Shown: one piece after another, positions 8,184 through 16,772 of the stretch | Numbering within the stretch: position 1 is the first letter of the stretch | Layout of the letters: every line of letters begins with the position of its first letter | Source: Alloalcanivorax marinus | GTDB lineage: Bacteria > Pseudomonadota > Gammaproteobacteria > Pseudomonadales > Alcanivoracaceae | Length of the DNA: 64,000 bases | Assembly: GCF_016785095.1 (NCBI RefSeq) | Contig: NZ_JAEKJB010000008.1 | Location: forward strand, 930,001 to 994,000 | Reading direction: 5' to 3' | The notes under the pieces: model-generated | The model's database searches: none | What the model was told of the DNA's origin: nothing | The model's input: only the letters and a program-made list of their open reading frames with translations | Translations under genes and position numbers: made by a program

Positions 8184-10648
8184 GGCGCCTGTGGATTCCG
8201 GCCGGCCTGGTGGTGTTGGTGGCCGCCCTGGTGATGGTCTTCTCTCTCAATAGTTATTACGTCTATGTGCTCGCCAACGTGGCACTGATCGCCATCGTCG
8301 GCGTGGGTCTGAACGTGCTCATCGGTCTTACCGGTCAGATCTCGTTCGGCCATGTGGGTTTCTATGCCATCGGCGCCTACACCGTGGCCATTCTTACCAG
8401 CCAGGCGGGCTGGTCGTTCTGGCCGGCGTGGCTGGCCGGCGCCCTGGTGTCCACTCTGGCGGGGCTGCTGTTGGCGTTGCCGGCCCTGCGGGTAAAGGGG
8501 CCCTATCTGGCGATGATCACCATCGCCTTCAGCTTTATTGTTCAGCACGCGGTAATCGAGATGGAAGCACTCACCGGCGGGCAGAACGGCATCATGGGCA
8601 TTGCCGCGCCCGCGCTGGCGGCGGACTGGAGCATTGAGCAGACCGTGGCGGTGATCGCTCTGCTGACGCTGGCGACGACCCTGGCGGCCTACGCGCTGCT
8701 CGCCCGGGGAACCTGGGGCGCCGCCATGCGGGCGGTGAAGGACAGTGAAACCGCCGCCGAGTCCGTGGGGCTGGGGCCGCTGGTGATCAAGACCGTGGCC
8801 TTCATGGTGTCGGCCGGTCTGGCCGGTCTGGCCGGTGGCCTGTTCGCGCCCCTGTCCGGGTTCGTCACACCGGACACGTTCAGTTTCATGCAATCGATTC
8901 TGTTCGTGCTGGTGGTGGTCGTGGGCGGTGCCGGCTCGGTGATCGGGCCGGTGCTGGGCGCGGTGATCCTGGGCCTGCTGCCGGAGCTGCTGGCTACTCT
9001 GGAGGCCTACCGGTTGTTGTTCTTCGGCGGGTTGCTGCTGGTGGTGCTGCTGGTGGCCCCCAACGGCTTGATGGGGCTGGTGAGCGGTCTGCGCCGGCAT
9101 CGACCAAGGGCCGGCGCGGTGCCCGCCGACGCCGCCACGGCGGTGGCGGTCCGGGCGCGCCATGGGCTTGCTCTGAAGGGGCTGACCATGCGTTTCGGCG
9201 GCGTGCGGGCGGTGGATGATCTGTCCATGACCGTGCCGCCGGGGGCGGTCACCAGCCTGATCGGCCCCAACGGTGCCGGCAAGACCACGGTGCTGAACAT
9301 GGTGAGCGGTTTCTACCCGCCCACCGAGGGCCGCTTCGCCCTGGGGGAACAGCCCCTGGCGGCGGGTCGCGCTTTCCGTATCGCCCGTCACGGGGTGGCG
9401 CGCACCTACCAGACCTCGCAGCTGTTCGACACCCTGACCGTGGCGGACAACGTGGCCCTGGCCGCCTGCCGGGGCAAGCTCGGAGGGTTGCTTGGCGCGC
9501 GTCGTTTCCTTGCCCCGGAGGCACGGGACCGGGCGGCGTCGCTGTTGGCGTTCTGCGGCTACCGGGGAGCACTGGATATCCCCGCCAGCCAGCTGCCCCA
9601 TGTGGACCGGCGGCTGGTGGAAATCGCCCGGGCTCTGGCCATGGACCCGGATGCCCTGCTGTTGGACGAGCCGGCGGCGGGTCTGTCCCGGGAAGACACC
9701 GACCGCCTTGCCGACCTGCTGCGTGCTATCGCCGACGCGGGCGTGGCGGTGATGGTGGTGGAGCACGACATGGAGCTGGTGATGAAGGTATCCGATCAGG
9801 TGGTGGTGCTGGACACCGGTCGGCTACTGGCCGCCGGTGAGTCGGAAACGGTGCGCGCCGACCCGGCGGTGCGCCGGGCCTATCTCGGCGAGGATCTGGA
9901 TCAGGCCCGGCCGGTGGCGGATCGGCCGGCGCGTGGTGGGCCGGAATGGCTGGGCGTCAACCGGCTGGTGGCCGGGTACGGCGCCGAGCCCGTACTCCAC
10001 GAGGTGAGCCTCAAGGTACGTGAAGGGGAAATGGTGGCCTTGCTGGGGGCCAATGGCGCGGGTAAGTCCACGTTGATGCGCGCGCTGGCCGGTCTTCATC
10101 CGGTGCAGGCCGGCGGTGTGCACCTGGATGGCCGTGCCCTGGAAAGAATGCCCGCCGAGGCCATCGTCAACCAGGGGTTGGTACTGGTGCCGGAGGGTCG
10201 TCAGGTGTTCCCTGAACTGTCGGTGCAGGACAACATCCGCTTGGGGGCGTTTCTGTGTCCCCAGGATCGGGAGGTGCGTCTGGAAGAAATGTTCGAGCGC
10301 TTCCCGCGTCTGCGCGAGCGGCGTCATCAACGTGCCGGTTTGCTGTCCGGTGGCGAGCAGCAGATGCTGGCGGTGGCTCGCGGTCTGATGAGCCGGCCCC
10401 GGGTGCTGCTGCTGGATGAGCCCTCCCTGGGCCTGGCGCCGAAGATCATCGATGAGTTGTTCACGGCGTTGGATCGGTTGCGCCGGGAGGACATGACCAT
10501 CGTGCTGGTGGATCAGATGGCGGCCCTGGCGTTGTCCCTGGCGGATCGCGCCTATGTGATCGAAGGAGGCCGGGTAATGGCGGAGGGTACCGCCAAGGAA
10601 ATTGCCGCCAGCCCGGAATTGGCGGACGCCTACTTGGGGGCGGGGTAA
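8180..10648 (+). CDS. LivM-LivG-LivF fusion: ABC permease with two ATP-binding domains
   Basis: One 822-residue protein joins three normally separate subunits. Residues 1-310 are a LivM-type permease, about 328-570 a LivG-type ATPase and about 585-822 a LivF-type ATPase. The LivG part has Walker A GPNGAGKTT (362-370), Walker B with D496/E497 and H-loop His529, but its ABC signature reads LPHVD (472-476) instead of an LSGGQ/LAYGQ form. The LivF part has Walker A (623-631), signature LSGGE (722-726), Walker B with D746, and the Gln at the H-loop (Q779) normal for LivF. No stop or frameshift interrupts the joins. One ATP site should therefore be degenerate. The gene ends exactly at a large inverted repeat. 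Confidence 0.93.
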   Translation: MRRLWIPAGLVVLVAALVMVFSLNSYYVYVLANVALIAIVGVGLNVLIGLTGQISFGHVGFYAIGAYTVAILTSQAGWSFWPAWLAGALVSTLAGLLLALPALRVKGPYLAMITIAFSFIVQHAVIEMEALTGGQNGIMGIAAPALAADWSIEQTVAVIALLTLATTLAAYALLARGTWGAAMRAVKDSETAAESVGLGPLVIKTVAFMVSAGLAGLAGGLFAPLSGFVTPDTFSFMQSILFVLVVVVGGAGSVIGPVLGAVILGLLPELLATLEAYRLLFFGGLLLVVLLVAPNGLMGLVSGLRRHRPRAGAVPADAATAVAVRARHGLALKGLTMRFGGVRAVDDLSMTVPPGAVTSLIGPNGAGKTTVLNMVSGFYPPTEGRFALGEQPLAAGRAFRIARHGVARTYQTSQLFDTLTVADNVALAACRGKLGGLLGARRFLAPEARDRAASLLAFCGYRGALDIPASQLPHVDRRLVEIARALAMDPDALLLDEPAAGLSREDTDRLADLLRAIADAGVAVMVVEHDMELVMKVSDQVVVLDTGRLLAAGESETVRADPAVRRAYLGEDLDQARPVADRPARGGPEWLGVNRLVAGYGAEPVLHEVSLKVREGEMVALLGANGAGKSTLMRALAGLHPVQAGGVHLDGRALERMPAEAIVNQGLVLVPEGRQVFPELSVQDNIRLGAFLCPQDREVRLEEMFERFPRLRERRHQRAGLLSGGEQQMLAVARGLMSRPRVLLLDEPSLGLAPKIIDELFTALDRLRREDMTIVLVDQMAALALSLADRAYVIEGGRVMAEGTAKEIAASPELADAYLGAG

Positions 10649-10791
10649 CGCCAGACGCCGGACGCTAGACGCTAGACGCTAAACCCGAAACCGGACAGGT
10701 GCGGTGTGTTTCCTGCAAGCTCACAGGAAACACACCCGGGCTCTCAGACCCGGGTTAAAGCGTCTAGCGTCCGGCGTCCGGCGTCTGGCGT
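10648..10791. repeat. 144-bp nested inverted repeat between livMGF and glyS
   Basis: Outer arms of 33 nt (10648-10680 and 10759-10791) are inverted copies with very few mismatches, built from short GACGC/AGACGCT-like iterations. Inside lie aacccg (10682-10687) paired with cgggtt (10751-10756), a perfect 13-bp hairpin (10703-10715 with 10724-10736, 8-nt loop) and a cccggg pair (10735-10740, 10749-10754). The arms begin at the last base of the livMGF stop codon and end at the first base of the glyS stop codon. It could act as a bidirectional transcription barrier or be a MITE/REP-like mobile repeat. Confidence 0.85.
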
Positions 10792-12869
10792 CACTCCTGC
10801 AAAAGGCTGATGTCCGCCACGTTCAGGAACAGATCGCGCAGGAAGCTGAGCAGAGCCAGCCGGTTACCGCGCACCGCCGGGTCCTCGGCCATCACCATGA
10901 CGTCCTCGAAGAAGGCGTCCACCGGTTCGCGCAGCTCGGCCAGCAGGGCCAGCACCGCTTCGTAGTTGCCTTCTTCCAGCAGCGGCTCGCTGCGCTCGTA
11001 GGCGTTCACCACCAGGTCGGTGAGGGTCTGTTCCGCTTCATCCTCCAGCAGAGCGCCGTCGATTTCCTCCGGCGGTGCTTCCTCCAGCTTGGCGAGAATG
11101 TTGGAGACCCGCTTGTTGGCGGCGGCCAGGGCGGCGGCTTCCTCGCGCTGCTGGAAAGCGGCCACCGCTTTCACGCGGCGGTCGAAGTCAAGCGGCCTGC
11201 GGCAGGCGTCGTCGATGGCCAGCACCGACTGGATCACCGGGGTCGCGATGCCCTGCTCCTGGTACATGGCCCGGTAACGACCCTTGACGAAATCGAAGGC
11301 CTCGTCCACCCGGGCGGCGTCGATGCGCCCTTCCAACTGGCCGGCGGCCTGTTCCAGCAGCTCGCGCAGATCCAGGGCCAGCCCGTTCTCGATGATGATG
11401 CGCAAAATGCCCAGGGTGGCCCGGCGCAGCGCATAGGGGTCCTTGGTGCCGGTGGGGGTCTGGCCGATGCCGAAGATGCCCACCAGGGTGTCGATCTTGT
11501 CCGCCAGGGAGACCGCCTGGCCGGTTTTGGTTTCCGGCAGGGCGTCGCCGGCGAAGCGCGGCAGATACTGCTCGTGCAGGGCTTCCGCCAGTTCCTCCGG
11601 CAATCCTTCGTTGCGCGCCAGGTAATAGCCCATGATGCCCTGCATGGTGTCGAACTCGTAGACCATCTCGCTGTTGAGGTCGGCCTTGCTGAGGGCACCG
11701 GCGCGGCGCGCCAGTTGTCCGTCGCCGCCGATCCGGTTGGCGATCACGCCGGCCAGGGCAGCGATGCGTTCGCACTTGTCCGCCAGGGTGCCGAGCTGCT
11801 GCTGGAATACCACCTGGGCCAGGCCCTGGGCATGTTGCTCCAGCGGTTTCTTGCAGTCGTTGTCGTAGAAGAAGGCGGCGTCCGCCAGACGCGGGCGAAT
11901 CACCTTCTCGTTACCGGCGGACACCTGGGCCGGGTCCCGGGACTCGATGTTGCTGATGGTAATGAAGTGGGGCATCAGCTTGCCGTCGGCGTCGAGCACG
12001 GAGAAGTATTTCTGGTGCTCCTCCATGGCACTGATCAGCGCTTCCTGGGGCACGCGCAGGAAATCGTCGTCGAAGCGCCCGGCCAGGGCCACCGGCCATT
12101 CCACCAGGGCGGTGACCTCGTCGAGCAGGTCGTCGTCGATGCGCGCCCGGCCGCCGGCATCGCGCCCGGCCTGTTCCGCCTGCTGGCGGATCATTTCCCG
12201 GCGGCGACCGAAATCGGCGATCACCTTGCCATCCTGCTCCAGGCGAGTGGCGTAGTCGCCGGCCTCGGCCAGCTCGATGGCCTGGGGGGCGTGGAAACGG
12301 TGGCCATGGGTGGCGCGACCGGACTGCTGGTCCAGCAGTTCGAAGTCGATGACTTCCTTGCCGAACAGCGCTACCAGCCAGTGCGCCGGGCGCACGAACT
12401 GCACCTTGCGACGCCCCCAGCGCATGCGCTTGGGAATCGGCAGCTTGCTCACCGCCTGGGCGACGAACTCCGGCACCAGTTCCGCGGTGGCGCGGCCGGT
12501 CTCTTCCAGGCGCGCGAACAGGCGCTCGCCCTTGTCGGTTTGCTGGCGGTCGAGCTGGTCCACGGTCAGGCCCACCGAGGCGGCGAAGCCCTGGGCGGCC
12601 TTGGTGGGATTGCCGTCGCCGTCGAAGGCGGCCTGCACCGCCGGGCCCAGGCGTTCCACCTGGCGGTCCGGCTGTTTGGCGTCCAGGTCGCGCACCAGTA
12701 CCGCCAGGCGGCGCGGCGCGGCGAAGCTCTCCACGGCGCCGTGGCCGAGGCCGGCCTCGTCGAGCTGGCGCACCAGCTCCTCGGTGAGGGCGGCGCTCAG
12801 GGTGGGCAGTGCCTTGGGCGGCAGTTCCTCGGTGCCCAGTTCGATCAGCAGATCCCGTTGTTCGCTCAT
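10791..12869 (-). CDS. glyS: Glycyl-tRNA synthetase beta subunit
   Basis: The 692-residue beta subunit of the alpha2-beta2 bacterial glycyl-tRNA synthetase, which charges tRNA-Gly together with GlyQ. The opening [16 protein letters not shown], the internal [12 protein letters not shown], the [31 protein letters not shown] segment and the C-terminal anticodon-binding region [22 protein letters not shown] are all diagnostic. Length is normal. The ATG overlaps the glyQ stop (ATGA). In P. aeruginosa glyS is only one gene away from gmhB; here the liv and hydrolase cluster lies between. Confidence 0.98.
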   Translation of the reverse strand: MSEQRDLLIELGTEELPPKALPTLSAALTEELVRQLDEAGLGHGAVESFAAPRRLAVLVRDLDAKQPDRQVERLGPAVQAAFDGDGNPTKAAQGFAASVGLTVDQLDRQQTDKGERLFARLEETGRATAELVPEFVAQAVSKLPIPKRMRWGRRKVQFVRPAHWLVALFGKEVIDFELLDQQSGRATHGHRFHAPQAIELAEAGDYATRLEQDGKVIADFGRRREMIRQQAEQAGRDAGGRARIDDDLLDEVTALVEWPVALAGRFDDDFLRVPQEALISAMEEHQKYFSVLDADGKLMPHFITISNIESRDPAQVSAGNEKVIRPRLADAAFFYDNDCKKPLEQHAQGLAQVVFQQQLGTLADKCERIAALAGVIANRIGGDGQLARRAGALSKADLNSEMVYEFDTMQGIMGYYLARNEGLPEELAEALHEQYLPRFAGDALPETKTGQAVSLADKIDTLVGIFGIGQTPTGTKDPYALRRATLGILRIIIENGLALDLRELLEQAAGQLEGRIDAARVDEAFDFVKGRYRAMYQEQGIATPVIQSVLAIDDACRRPLDFDRRVKAVAAFQQREEAAALAAANKRVSNILAKLEEAPPEEIDGALLEDEAEQTLTDLVVNAYERSEPLLEEGNYEAVLALLAELREPVDAFFEDVMVMAEDPAVRGNRLALLSFLRDLFLNVADISLLQE

Positions 12870-13849
12870 GCCTTGCTCCCCTTCTTCTTGGCCGCCTTCT
12901 GCTCTTGTTGCCGGAGCTGGGTTTCCACCTCCTCGCGGATGTCGTCGTCGGCCATCGGGAAGCCCAGTTTGCGGCGCGCGTCAAAATAGGCCTGGGCCAC
13001 GGCCCGGGCCAGGGTGCGCACGCGCAGAATGAAACGCTGACGCTCGGTGACCGAAATCGCCTTGCGCGCGTCCAGCAGGTTGAAGGTGTGGGAGGCCTTG
13101 AGCACGTATTCGTAGGCTGGCAGGGGCAGCCCCGCCTCGATCAGCTTGGTGGATTCGCTTTCGAACAGATCGAACTGCTGGAACAGCGCTTCCACGTTGG
13201 CGTATTCGAAGTTGAAGGTGGACATTTCCACCTCGTTCTGCAGGAACACATCGCCGTAGGTCACGGTCCCCGAGGGTCCTTTGGACCACACCAGGTCGTA
13301 CACCGAGTCGACGCCCTGAATGTACATGGCCAGCCGTTCCAGGCCGTAGGTGATTTCGCCGGTCACCGGGTAGCAGTCGATGCCGCCGACCTGCTGGAAG
13401 TAGGTGAACTGGGTCACTTCCATGCCGTTGAGCCAGACTTCCCAGCCCAGGCCCCAGGCGCCCAGGGTCGGTGATTCCCAGTTGTCCTCGACGAAACGGA
13501 TGTCATGCACCAACGGATCGAAACCGAGCAGGCGTAGCGAACCCAGGTACAATTCCTGGATATTGTCCGGGGAAGGTTTGAGCACCACCTGGAACTGGTA
13601 ATAATGCTGCAGCCGGTTGGGGTTCTCGCCGTAGCGGCCGTCGGTGGGCCGCCGGGAGGGCTGCACATAGGCGCTGTTCCAGTTCTCCGGGCCGATGGCG
13701 CGCAGGAAGGTGCTGGGGTGGAAGGTCCCCGCGCCCACTTCCATGTCCAGGGGCTGCACCACCACGCAGCCCTGCTCCGCCCAATATTGCTGCAGGGCCA
13801 GAATCAGGCCCTGGAAAGTGCTTACGTCCGCTTGCGGTTGGTCCGCCAT
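12866..13849 (-). CDS. glyQ: Glycyl-tRNA synthetase alpha subunit
   Basis: The 327-residue catalytic alpha subunit of heterotetrameric glycyl-tRNA synthetase. Residues near the start ([17 protein letters not shown]) and [22 protein letters not shown], the class II active-site region, identify it clearly. The ATG at 13847-13849 gives the conserved N-terminus; the reading frame continues open upstream through the antisense of tag, which is a shadow. It is the first gene of glyQ-glyS and is divergent from tag across 93 nt. The C-terminus is Lys/Gln-rich ([12 protein letters not shown]), a tail not needed for catalysis. Confidence 0.98.
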   Translation of the reverse strand: MADQPQADVSTFQGLILALQQYWAEQGCVVVQPLDMEVGAGTFHPSTFLRAIGPENWNSAYVQPSRRPTDGRYGENPNRLQHYYQFQVVLKPSPDNIQELYLGSLRLLGFDPLVHDIRFVEDNWESPTLGAWGLGWEVWLNGMEVTQFTYFQQVGGIDCYPVTGEITYGLERLAMYIQGVDSVYDLVWSKGPSGTVTYGDVFLQNEVEMSTFNFEYANVEALFQQFDLFESESTKLIEAGLPLPAYEYVLKASHTFNLLDARKAISVTERQRFILRVRTLARAVAQAYFDARRKLGFPMADDDIREEVETQLRQQEQKAAKKKGSKA

Positions 13850-13942
13850 GGTTGATCCCGTTGTTCGTTCCGATCGCCGAGTCGTTGAATTTGAGGGGGG
13901 CAAGTATAGCGTCCCCCAGGGGCCGGTGATACCGTGCTGCCC

Positions 13943-14503
13943 ATGGAACGCTGCCCCTGGTGTGGCACCGACCCGCTCTACGTGGCCTACCACGACCAGG
14001 AGTGGGGTGTGCCCGAATACGATGAACGCCGCCTGTTCGAATTCCTGCTGCTGGAAGGCGCCCAGGCGGGCCTGAGCTGGATCACCGTCCTGCGCAAGCG
14101 TGAGAATTACCGCCGTGCCCTGGACGGTTTCGATCCGGAGCGCATCGCCCGCTATGACGATGCCCGCGTGGCCGCCTTGCTCCAGGACAGCGGCCTGATC
14201 CGCAACCGTCTGAAGATGCGTGCCGCGGTGGGTAATGCCCGCGCCTGGCTGGATTTGCGCGACGCCGGCATCGATCCGGTTGCCCTGATCTGGGGCTTCG
14301 TCGATGGCGAACCCCGGGTCAACCGCTTCCGGGCGCTCTCCGAGGTACCCGCCACTACCCCCGCCGCCGAGGCCATGAGCAAGGACTTGAAGAAACGGGG
14401 TTTCCGTTTCGTCGGTCCCACCATCATGTATGCCTTCATGCAGGCCGCCGGCCTGGTCAATGATCATTTGGTGAGCTGTCCGCGCCACCGGGATCTGGCC
14501 TGA
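13943..14503 (+). CDS. tag: DNA-3-methyladenine glycosylase I
   Basis: A 186-residue HhH-superfamily glycosylase that removes 3-methyladenine from alkylated DNA. It contains [43 protein letters not shown] sequence nearly identical to Tag proteins. The structural zinc ligands are all in place: Cys4, His17, and the C-terminal His-x3-Cys in NDHLVSC. ATG at 13943 was preferred because Cys4 and His17 then match E. coli numbering; a GTG at 13934, three codons upstream, has a better-spaced AGGGG and could be the true start. Position beside glyQ matches PA0009-PA0010. Confidence 0.95.
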   Translation: MERCPWCGTDPLYVAYHDQEWGVPEYDERRLFEFLLLEGAQAGLSWITVLRKRENYRRALDGFDPERIARYDDARVAALLQDSGLIRNRLKMRAAVGNARAWLDLRDAGIDPVALIWGFVDGEPRVNRFRALSEVPATTPAAEAMSKDLKKRGFRFVGPTIMYAFMQAAGLVNDHLVSCPRHRDLA

Positions 14504-14586
14504 GTCACATTGCGTGGCAGCTTTTACGTGCCTTTCACCGAAGCTGGTACGGCCCTTGCTGGGGACCCGGTTGAATGGAGGCACCC

Positions 14587-15309
14587 ATGAAACCTGTATT
14601 GATTTTGAAAACCGGCTCCACCTATCCGATTCTGCGCCAGCATTACGGCGACTTCGAGGATTGGATCGGTCGCGGGCTGGGCGAGCGCACCCCGGTGCGC
14701 GTGGTGAATGCCCTGGACGGCGATACCCTGCCGCATCCCGCCGAGGCCGCCGGCGTGGTGATCAGCGGCTCCCATGCCATGGTGACCGACGAAGCACCCT
14801 GGATGCGGCGGTTGATGCGCTGGCTCGAGGACGCGCTGGGTCAGGCCGAGGCTCCGCCCATGCTCGGCATCTGCTTCGGCCACCAACTGCTGGCCCGTAC
14901 CCTGGGCGGCGAGGTGGACGACCATCCCCTGGGCATGGAGGTGGGCACCGTGGCACTGCGGCTTTCAACGCGGGCGCGGGGCGATGCCTTGCTCGGTGGT
15001 CTGTGGGACCAGCCCTGGGCCCAGATGATGCACCGCCAGTCGGTGCTGGTGGCGCCGCCCGGCGTCGAGGTGCTGGCCAGCAACGGCCACGACAGCTGCC
15101 AGGCATTTCGCTACGGCAGCCGTGTCTGGGGTTGTCAGTTCCATCCGGAATTCAGCGCCGATGTCACCCGCGCCTACCTGCAGGCCCAGCGCGGTCGCGC
15201 GCTCAGCGACCAGCAGGTGGACGACGCCCTGCCCAAGGTGCGTGAGTGTCATCAGGCCTCATCGATTCTGATGCATTTCGCGGAACGGGCGGTGCCGGCG
15301 GCGGCCTGA
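14587..15309 (+). CDS. Class I glutamine amidotransferase (GATase1-like)
   Basis: A stand-alone class I glutamine amidotransferase domain of 240 residues. The nucleophile elbow [11 protein letters not shown] contains the catalytic Cys, and CQFHPEFS carries the His and Glu of the triad. It belongs to the GuaA-like family often annotated as GMP synthase-like glutamine amidotransferase; the acceptor substrate is unknown. GGAGG lies 5 nt before the ATG at 14587, which decides the start over an ATG four codons earlier. It lies downstream of tag on the same strand and ends just before a REP-like hairpin. Confidence 0.88.
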   Translation: MKPVLILKTGSTYPILRQHYGDFEDWIGRGLGERTPVRVVNALDGDTLPHPAEAAGVVISGSHAMVTDEAPWMRRLMRWLEDALGQAEAPPMLGICFGHQLLARTLGGEVDDHPLGMEVGTVALRLSTRARGDALLGGLWDQPWAQMMHRQSVLVAPPGVEVLASNGHDSCQAFRYGSRVWGCQFHPEFSADVTRAYLQAQRGRALSDQQVDDALPKVRECHQASSILMHFAERAVPAAA

Positions 15310-15312
15310 GCC

Positions 15313-15371
15313 TGATCGCGACTGAAGTCGCTCCTGCGGAGAGACACAAGGAGCGACTTCAGTCGCGATCA
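15313..15371. repeat. REP-like perfect hairpin (23-bp stem)
   Basis: Arms at 15313-15335 and 15349-15371 are perfect inverted copies containing the ggagcgacttcagtcgcga core, with a 13-nt loop. This core is a familiar dispersed REP/BIME-type element in pseudomonad-like genomes. It lies four bases after the glutamine amidotransferase stop codon, where it could also stop or stabilise the transcript. Confidence 0.8.
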
Positions 15372-15418
15372 TCCAACGCCATTGATTGGTGTAGCATGCG
15401 GGGCAAAGACGACCCCGG

Positions 15419-16042
15419 ATGCCCATGACCGACCCCTACCGCGAACAGCACAAGCAGCGCCTGGCTTATATGCCCTGGCTGTACCCGCGTCTCAAGCCCC
15501 GTCATCGGGCCTGGGCCGAACCGTGGCAGGTGGCGCTGCAGGCGGAGTGGTCCAGGTTGGAAACGGTGCACTTTGGGGTGCACTGTTTTGTCGCACCCCA
15601 GGCACGCCTGTTCGCCGAACCCGGGCGTGATATCCGTATCGGCGATCACACCCACCTGGCGGCGGACTGTGTTCTGCACGGGCCTCTGACTCTCGGCGAG
15701 CACGTCAGCATCAACCACCATGCCACCCTGGAAGGTGGCGCCGCCGGCATTGAGATCGGCGACCATACCCGCATCGCCGCCTACGCGACCCTGTATGCCT
15801 TCGATCACGGCCTTGATGCCGGTGCTCTGGTGCGCGAGCAACCGGTGCGCTCGCGGGGCATCCGCATTGGCCGCGATGTCTGGCTGGGGGCGCGGGCCGG
15901 CGTGGTCGACGGCGTCACCATCGGCGACCATGCGGTGGTCGGCATGGGCGCGGTGGTGACCCGGGACGTGCCGCCCTGGACCATCGTGGCCGGCAATCCG
16001 GCGCGTCCCATTGGCCGCCGGCCCGGCGCGCCACCGCCCTGA
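15419..16042 (+). CDS. Left-handed beta-helix (hexapeptide) acyltransferase, maltose/serine O-acetyltransferase-like
   Basis: A 207-residue acyltransferase with many hexapeptide repeats ([LIV]-G-x4) from about residue 70 to 200, such as IRIGDHTHLAADC, VSINHHATLEGG and IRIGRDVWLGARAGVVDGVTIGDHAVVGMGAVVTRDV. The last segment and the IVAGNPARPI ending are typical of the LacA/NodL/CysE group that acetylates sugars or small molecules using acetyl-CoA. The acceptor is unknown. The ATG at 15419 or, two codons later, at 15425 may be used. It is preceded by the REP-like hairpin and followed by the promoter of the TetR gene. Confidence 0.85.
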   Translation: MPMTDPYREQHKQRLAYMPWLYPRLKPRHRAWAEPWQVALQAEWSRLETVHFGVHCFVAPQARLFAEPGRDIRIGDHTHLAADCVLHGPLTLGEHVSINHHATLEGGAAGIEIGDHTRIAAYATLYAFDHGLDAGALVREQPVRSRGIRIGRDVWLGARAGVVDGVTIGDHAVVGMGAVVTRDVPPWTIVAGNPARPIGRRPGAPPP

Positions 16043-16059
16043 CACATTCGGAAACAGCC

Positions 16060-16093
16060 CTTTTGAACACTGTTCAGAAGGCGTGGCTATAAT
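16060..16093 (+). promoter_or_regulatory. Promoter with overlapping palindromic operator for the TetR/LplT-PlsC operon
   Basis: A 21-nt palindrome (16060-16080; 10-bp arms, one mismatch, central C) with core TGAACACTGTTCA is followed by a perfect -10 box TATAAT at 16088-16093. The palindrome covers the expected -35 position (TTGAAC at 16063-16068, spacing 19). This is the classical layout for autorepression by a TetR protein, whose ATG is at 16128. Confidence 0.6.
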
Positions 16094-16127
16094 GAGCGCG
16101 TTTTCCACCGCTGGACGAGGAGTATCG

Positions 16128-16772
16128 ATGGCGCGCCGCAACGAACACAGCAAACCGGAACTTCGGGCTCTGGCCATCGGCACGGTTCGTACCCTGGTGG
16201 CCGAGCAGGGCCTGGAAAAACTGAGCGTGCGTGAGGTAGCGCGTCGTTTGGGCTACGCGCCGGCCATGCTCTACCACCTGTTCGATAACCTGGACGACCT
16301 GATTCTGCATGTGAACGCGGACACCCTGGATAGTCTGCTCGATCGCATGGATGCCGCCTCCGGAATGGAGAACCCGGAGGCGGCATTGACCGCCATGGCC
16401 CATTATTATCTCGATCTTTCCCGGGCCCAGACGCCACTGTGGCAGCTGGTGTTCGAGCATCGCATGGCCAATGGCGCCGAGGTGCCGGCCTGGTACGCAC
16501 GCCGCACCCGGTCCCTGTTTCTGATCGTGGAACGCCAGCTCCAGCGGCTGGCGCCCTGGGCCACGGAAGAGGAGCGGAGACTGGGCGCGCGCACCCTGTG
16601 GGGAGGCCTGCACGGCATCTGTGTGCTGCAGGCCAATAACAAACTGGACGTGGCCGGCGACGCGGACCCGCGCGCCATGGTGGATTCCTTGCTGCGTCAT
16701 TATCTGGCGGACTGGTCGGCGACCACCAACCGGTCCCCCGGCGACGCTTCACGGCATGGAGACGGGGCATGA
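16128..16772 (+). CDS. TetR/AcrR family transcriptional regulator
   Basis: A 214-residue regulator. The N-terminal helix-turn-helix is visible at about residues 12-58, ending in LSVREVARRLGYAPAMLYHLFDNLDDLI, typical TetR recognition-helix sequence. The C-terminal ligand domain contains WGGLHGICVL, seen in the WHG group of TetR proteins. ATG at 16128 was chosen for the upstream GAGGAG; an earlier ATG at the promoter -10 is unlikely. The stop overlaps the start of the LplT-PlsC fusion gene (ATGA), so it almost certainly regulates that gene and itself through the palindrome at 16060-16080. Confidence 0.88.
   Translation: MARRNEHSKPELRALAIGTVRTLVAEQGLEKLSVREVARRLGYAPAMLYHLFDNLDDLILHVNADTLDSLLDRMDAASGMENPEAALTAMAHYYLDLSRAQTPLWQLVFEHRMANGAEVPAWYARRTRSLFLIVERQLQRLAPWATEEERRLGARTLWGGLHGICVLQANNKLDVAGDADPRAMVDSLLRHYLADWSATTNRSPGDASRHGDGA

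Noticed and set aside
8090..9766. Long minus-strand frame opposite livMGF
   Set aside because: Low-complexity His/Gln/Arg-rich translation typical of a shadow; the plus strand has conserved ABC motifs.
10704..12989. A 761-residue open frame antisense to glyS
   Set aside because: The minus strand encodes unmistakable GlyS; the plus frame has no recognisable motif and begins inside the inverted repeat.
13850..14584. In-frame extension of glyQ upstream, opposite tag
   Set aside because: The conserved GlyQ N-terminus starts at 13849 and tag is convincingly encoded on the other strand.
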